IMG/VR virus record: IMGVR_UViG_3300050821_004597 | Coordinates: 1-57,597 of that record | Source of the DNA: a virus | Strand: one strand, 5' to 3' | Length of the DNA: 57,597 nucleotides | Shown here: positions 55,271-57,597 of the stretch, piece after piece | Position numbering within the stretch: position 1 is the first letter of the stretch | Layout of the letters: each line of letters opens with the position of its first letter | Position numbers and translations under genes: made by a program | The notes under the pieces: generated by a model | Databases searched by the model: none | Seen by the model: the letters and a program-made list of their open reading frames with translations, nothing else | Told to the model about the DNA's origin: nothing

Positions 55271-55777
55271 ATGGGTGAAGTAAAGTATCGCGAGATTCCG
55301 TTGAGCAAAGGATTGTCTGCCACCGTAGACGCTGACAATTACGAGCGATTCAATGATCTGAAGTGGTTCGCCCGCTTCGACGCAACTAGTGGTCTTTACT
55401 ACGCTGAAGCCGCTCTGTCTAAAAATGGAAAGACTGTAAAAATATCGATGTCTCGCATGGTTCTCGGCTTGGAGAAGGGAGATCGCAGACACGCTGATCA
55501 TATTCAGCCACACTTGACTCTAGTCAATACGCGAGAGAATCTGCGCATCGCAGACCTATTCGAGAGTGCGCAAAACCGCCGTAGCAGAGCAGGAAAGAGC
55601 GGTTACCGTGGAGTGCATCCCGCACCCGACGCCAAGAATCGCTTTCGCGCTCAGTTGCAATCTAAAAACAAGGTCTATTTTGGTCCCTCTAGACCATCGC
55701 GGGAAGAGGCATACCAAGACTATTGCGATATGGCCAAAAAGCATCATGGCGATTTTGCAAGGCCAGAAGCCCGCTAG
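55271..55777 (+). CDS. HNH endonuclease with AP2 domain, 168 aa
   Basis: The HNH core reads RRHADHIQPHLTLVNTRENL and the AP2 part SGYRGVHPAPDAKNRFRAQL. The central Asn/His triad seems partly changed (ADH instead of VDH). It resembles the endonuclease at 13922 but is shorter, so is probably another mobile element of the same family inserted among the small genes. Confidence 0.7.
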   Translation: MGEVKYREIPLSKGLSATVDADNYERFNDLKWFARFDATSGLYYAEAALSKNGKTVKISMSRMVLGLEKGDRRHADHIQPHLTLVNTRENLRIADLFESAQNRRSRAGKSGYRGVHPAPDAKNRFRAQLQSKNKVYFGPSRPSREEAYQDYCDMAKKHHGDFARPEAR

Positions 55778-55782
55778 CCTGC

Positions 55783-55892
55783 GGTGTGGGCATAGGCTTA
55801 CACCGGAGCTTACCTGCTCCAATGCGCGGCGGCGTGAATCCCGGTCATCATTGACACCGCCAGAATAAGCCGTATCGGGTGGGCCCGCGCAT
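55783..55892 (+). ncRNA. Structured intergenic RNA element (3)
   Basis: Hairpin GGTGTG/TACACC (55783-55804), hairpin GGAGC/GCTCC (55805-55820, loop TTACCT), then an eight-pair stem ATGCGCGG/CCGCGCAT (55822-55829 with 55885-55892) enclosing GGCG/CGCC. It occupies the 148 bases between the HNH gene and the next gene, and no frame is open. The arrangement resembles elements 1 and 2. Confidence 0.5.
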
Positions 55893-55925
55893 GTAGCAAA
55901 CGCAAGACAGCAGAAGGAGAAAGAG

Positions 55926-56078
55926 ATGAATTGGCTGGGCTCGAAGCAAGCTCTTGATTGTGTTCCGTATCTGTTTGGTTTCCAGGCTCTACTGGTTATA
56001 GTCGGAGGGATCATACATATTCGGCTTTGTATTTTGCGGGCGCGATTGGAATCTTTGCGTCAGAAGGAGCGGCAATGA
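55926..56078 (+). CDS. Small membrane protein, 50 aa
   Basis: A membrane helix (FGFQALLVIVGGIIHIRLCI) lies in the middle; the start (MNWLGSKQALDC) begins like the IWPWS proteins. AAGGAG precedes the ATG and the stop overlaps the next start. Confidence 0.5.
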   Translation: MNWLGSKQALDCVPYLFGFQALLVIVGGIIHIRLCILRARLESLRQKERQ

Positions 56079-56431
56079 AGCACACAGCGGAAGTGAAGTT
56101 GAGGCCGTGCCCGTGGGGATCGGAACATCGACTCCAACTGACAGCCGATAAAGAGCGAGTTAGTTGCACACAAGATGGATGTCCGGTTGGTTGGTACGCG
56201 ATTCCCATTGTTGCTTGGAACACTCGCCCCCATCATGACCGGCTCGTGGAGGCGCTGCGGAAGGCTTTGGTCTTCTGTGAGGCCGAACAGGAGTGCAGGG
56301 AGGCAAGTTGCCTGCCAGAACCAACAAAGGATGAGGAGCCCTATCTGGAAGAGGCATCTGAAATCGTTGACCTTCTACGTGCCGCCCTAGCCGCCGAGGA
56401 CGCATACGAGGAGATCAATGCCAAAGACTAA
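56075..56431 (+). CDS. Lar-like restriction alleviation protein, 118 aa
   Basis: Starts KLRPCPWGSEHRLQLTADKE with a Cys-x-x pattern, then VSCTQDGCPVGWYAI and PIVAWNTRPHH: the Lar-type zinc fold (PCPFCGG, then C and WN). Here one Cys of the first pair is replaced by Gly/Ser (CPWG), so the zinc site may be incomplete. Lar proteins reduce restriction by type I systems. The C-terminal half is helical. Confidence 0.6.
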   Translation: MKHTAEVKLRPCPWGSEHRLQLTADKERVSCTQDGCPVGWYAIPIVAWNTRPHHDRLVEALRKALVFCEAEQECREASCLPEPTKDEEPYLEEASEIVDLLRAALAAEDAYEEINAKD

Positions 56432-56597
56432 CGAAAACAAGAGGTTAATTCGGGCAGAAGCGATAGTAGAGATGTTGCGAATCTTCTACCCAAATCAAGT
56501 CGAGCGAGCTGAGAATCTAGCAGACTTGGCTATGAAAACACCTGACAACTCTCCGCTCAAAGGGGAAGCATACGAAAGCGAGGTGCAGCATGGGTGA
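56418..56597 (+). CDS. Hypothetical protein, 59 aa
   Basis: A charged helical protein (LIRAEAIVEMLRIFY) with GAGGAG six bases before the ATG at 56418. Overlaps its neighbours by 14 and 8 nt. Function unknown. Confidence 0.5.
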   Translation: MPKTNENKRLIRAEAIVEMLRIFYPNQVERAENLADLAMKTPDNSPLKGEAYESEVQHG

Positions 56598-56991
56598 GGA
56601 AATTAAGATACCGGAGCGATGGAAAGAAGACTACGAGCAGTGCGGCGAGAAATCATGCCTGATTTGCACGCTGATCCGCGAAATAGCCACGCTGGAGCAG
56701 CAGCTTGCCGAGCGGGACAGGACCATTGCGCGGCTGAGTGCAGAATGGAAGGCACTTCCAGACTCGCAAGGCTACTGGTGGCACTGGGAAGGCAATCCAG
56801 ACGTCATGCCGTTCATCCACGGCGTACTGGTCAGTAAAACCGGGCCGGATCGTTATTTTATTCAGTACCCCGATAGCCGCTGGTGCGATGAGGTGGGCGG
56901 AATCTGGATGAAGATAACCCCTCGCCAAGTTCCGACTCAGGCAGAATTCGACGCCATCATCGCAGAACGAGCAAAGGAGACAGAATGCTAA
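56590..56991 (+). CDS. Hypothetical protein, 133 aa
   Basis: N-terminal C-x-x-C-like ECGEKSCLIC, a coiled-coil stretch (LEQQLAERDRTIARLSAEW) and a C-terminal domain with GYWWHWEG, FIHGVLVSKT and ITPRQVPTQAEF. No family assigned. Confidence 0.5.
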   Translation: MGEEIKIPERWKEDYEQCGEKSCLICTLIREIATLEQQLAERDRTIARLSAEWKALPDSQGYWWHWEGNPDVMPFIHGVLVSKTGPDRYFIQYPDSRWCDEVGGIWMKITPRQVPTQAEFDAIIAERAKETEC

Positions 56992-57521
56992 GTAAAGATC
57001 AGCACATGGGTGGGGGATGGGAGAAACTAGATGCCCAGCCTAAACCCACTTGTCCACATGGCAAATCACCCGATGTTTGCTGCCTGCGGTGCAATTCTTG
57101 GAGTGCGCCCGCATCGCTGCCAGAGGATGCGATTGAAGCAGCATGTGCCGTGTATCACGATGAGATACACGGCGAGCGTGGATCATGGCAGGATCTAAAG
57201 CCCAAGTTGAAGCCAGCTTTTCGAGAGGCCATGGAAGCAGCCCTGCGTAACTTCGCCCAGCGTCCGGATGTGCTGGGAGAGCCCAACGAAGATGATGAGG
57301 GCTATGCGTATTCAGCCGGGGCCGCTTTGCGTCCGTATCAGATTGTGTGCAACTTCCTCAAGCAGAGGCGCACCCGCCTGTTCGCGCCCAAGGAGCCGAG
57401 CCTGGAGCAGGAATTGAATGAAATATGTAGTTACGCCGCGACCATTGAAGAGTCGCCCCGCGAAACTAGCCGAAAGATTCTCTCCCTCATCCAGCGCCAG
57501 CAAGGGAAAGGAAAAGAGTGA
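56985..57521 (+). CDS. Hypothetical protein, 178 aa
   Basis: The N terminus has CPHGKSPDVCCLRC, a possible zinc site; the middle and end are helical (EAMEAALRNFA, EPSLEQELNEIC). Start overlaps the previous stop by seven nt. Role unknown. Confidence 0.5.
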   Translation: MLSKDQHMGGGWEKLDAQPKPTCPHGKSPDVCCLRCNSWSAPASLPEDAIEAACAVYHDEIHGERGSWQDLKPKLKPAFREAMEAALRNFAQRPDVLGEPNEDDEGYAYSAGAALRPYQIVCNFLKQRRTRLFAPKEPSLEQELNEICSYAATIEESPRETSRKILSLIQRQQGKGKE

Positions 57522-57597
57522 TGGGTAGCGTGACGGAAATACCTTCGGGAACTTATAAGGCGAAGTCATTTGAGTCGCATTGGAGCGAAACTGCATT
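57521..57597 (+). CDS. Hypothetical protein, 5' fragment
   Basis: The frame starts MGSVTEIPSGTYKAKSF with ATG overlapping the previous TGA (TGATG) and is open to the right edge. Only 25 residues are visible. Confidence 0.45.
   Translation, partial: MGSVTEIPSGTYKAKSFESHWSETA

Overview
The window is 57.6 kb of a tailed double-stranded DNA bacteriophage (or prophage) genome. It carries a complete head-packaging module (small and large terminase, portal, scaffold, major capsid protein), a recombination and replication module (YqaJ exonuclease, RecT, RusA, SbcC/Rad50-like ATPase, DnaB helicase), and a very dense set of short overlapping genes with strong AAGGAG ribosome sites. There is no integrase of the large serine or tyrosine type, no lysis cassette I can name, and no tail tape-measure gene, so tail and lysis genes probably lie beyond the left edge. 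The sequence is GC-rich. The host is not stated by any gene; a secreted protein with the segment QIPDAPKP after its signal peptide recalls Acidobacteriota exported proteins, so a soil acidobacterial host is a weak inference.

Layout. Positions 1-31206 are read leftward (minus strand): transcription starts near 31230 with a DUF3102-like regulator and runs through small zinc-ribbon and HTH proteins, Ig-like proteins, a GroES-like and a GroEL-like chaperonin, an Acb2-like cyclic-nucleotide sponge, a glycosyltransferase/methyltransferase cassette, terminases, an HNH homing endonuclease, portal, scaffold, capsid and neck-like proteins. Plus-strand islands interrupt it: a tiny ribbon-helix-helix gene and a 215-residue gene embedded in pentanucleotide repeats (729-1911), and a 91-residue gene (8056-8331). 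Positions 31207-32633 are non-coding and carry a DnaA box, AT-rich DNA, repeated CMGCGAAA sites and a likely 70-nt small RNA. Two orphan minus-strand genes follow. From 34020 to the right edge everything is read rightward: ArdC-like antirestriction protein, a string of micro membrane proteins, serine recombinase, replication initiator-like proteins, ECF sigma factor, recombination genes, J-domain protein, FtsK-gamma protein, cytosine methyltransferase, DnaB, a helicase-methyltransferase fusion, and many small accessory genes.

How it fits together. Early rightward genes would counter host defence (ArdC, Lar-like, methyltransferases), replicate and recombine DNA, and supply a sigma factor that may switch on the leftward late genes. 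Late genes package DNA, build heads and supply dedicated chaperonins for folding them.

The most unusual content is RNA- and repeat-based: (i) arrays of degenerate NGGYN pentamers that flank one conserved gene and always lie on the transcribed sense strand, ending at a shared GNRA-loop terminator; (ii) a 75-nt tRNA-shaped element with no anticodon loop; (iii) three structured intergenic RNAs in the early operon; (iv) a short three-hairpin RNA beside the putative origin. Overlapping reading frames at the cytosine methyltransferase, and leaderless promoters in front of two ribbon-helix-helix genes, also merit attention.
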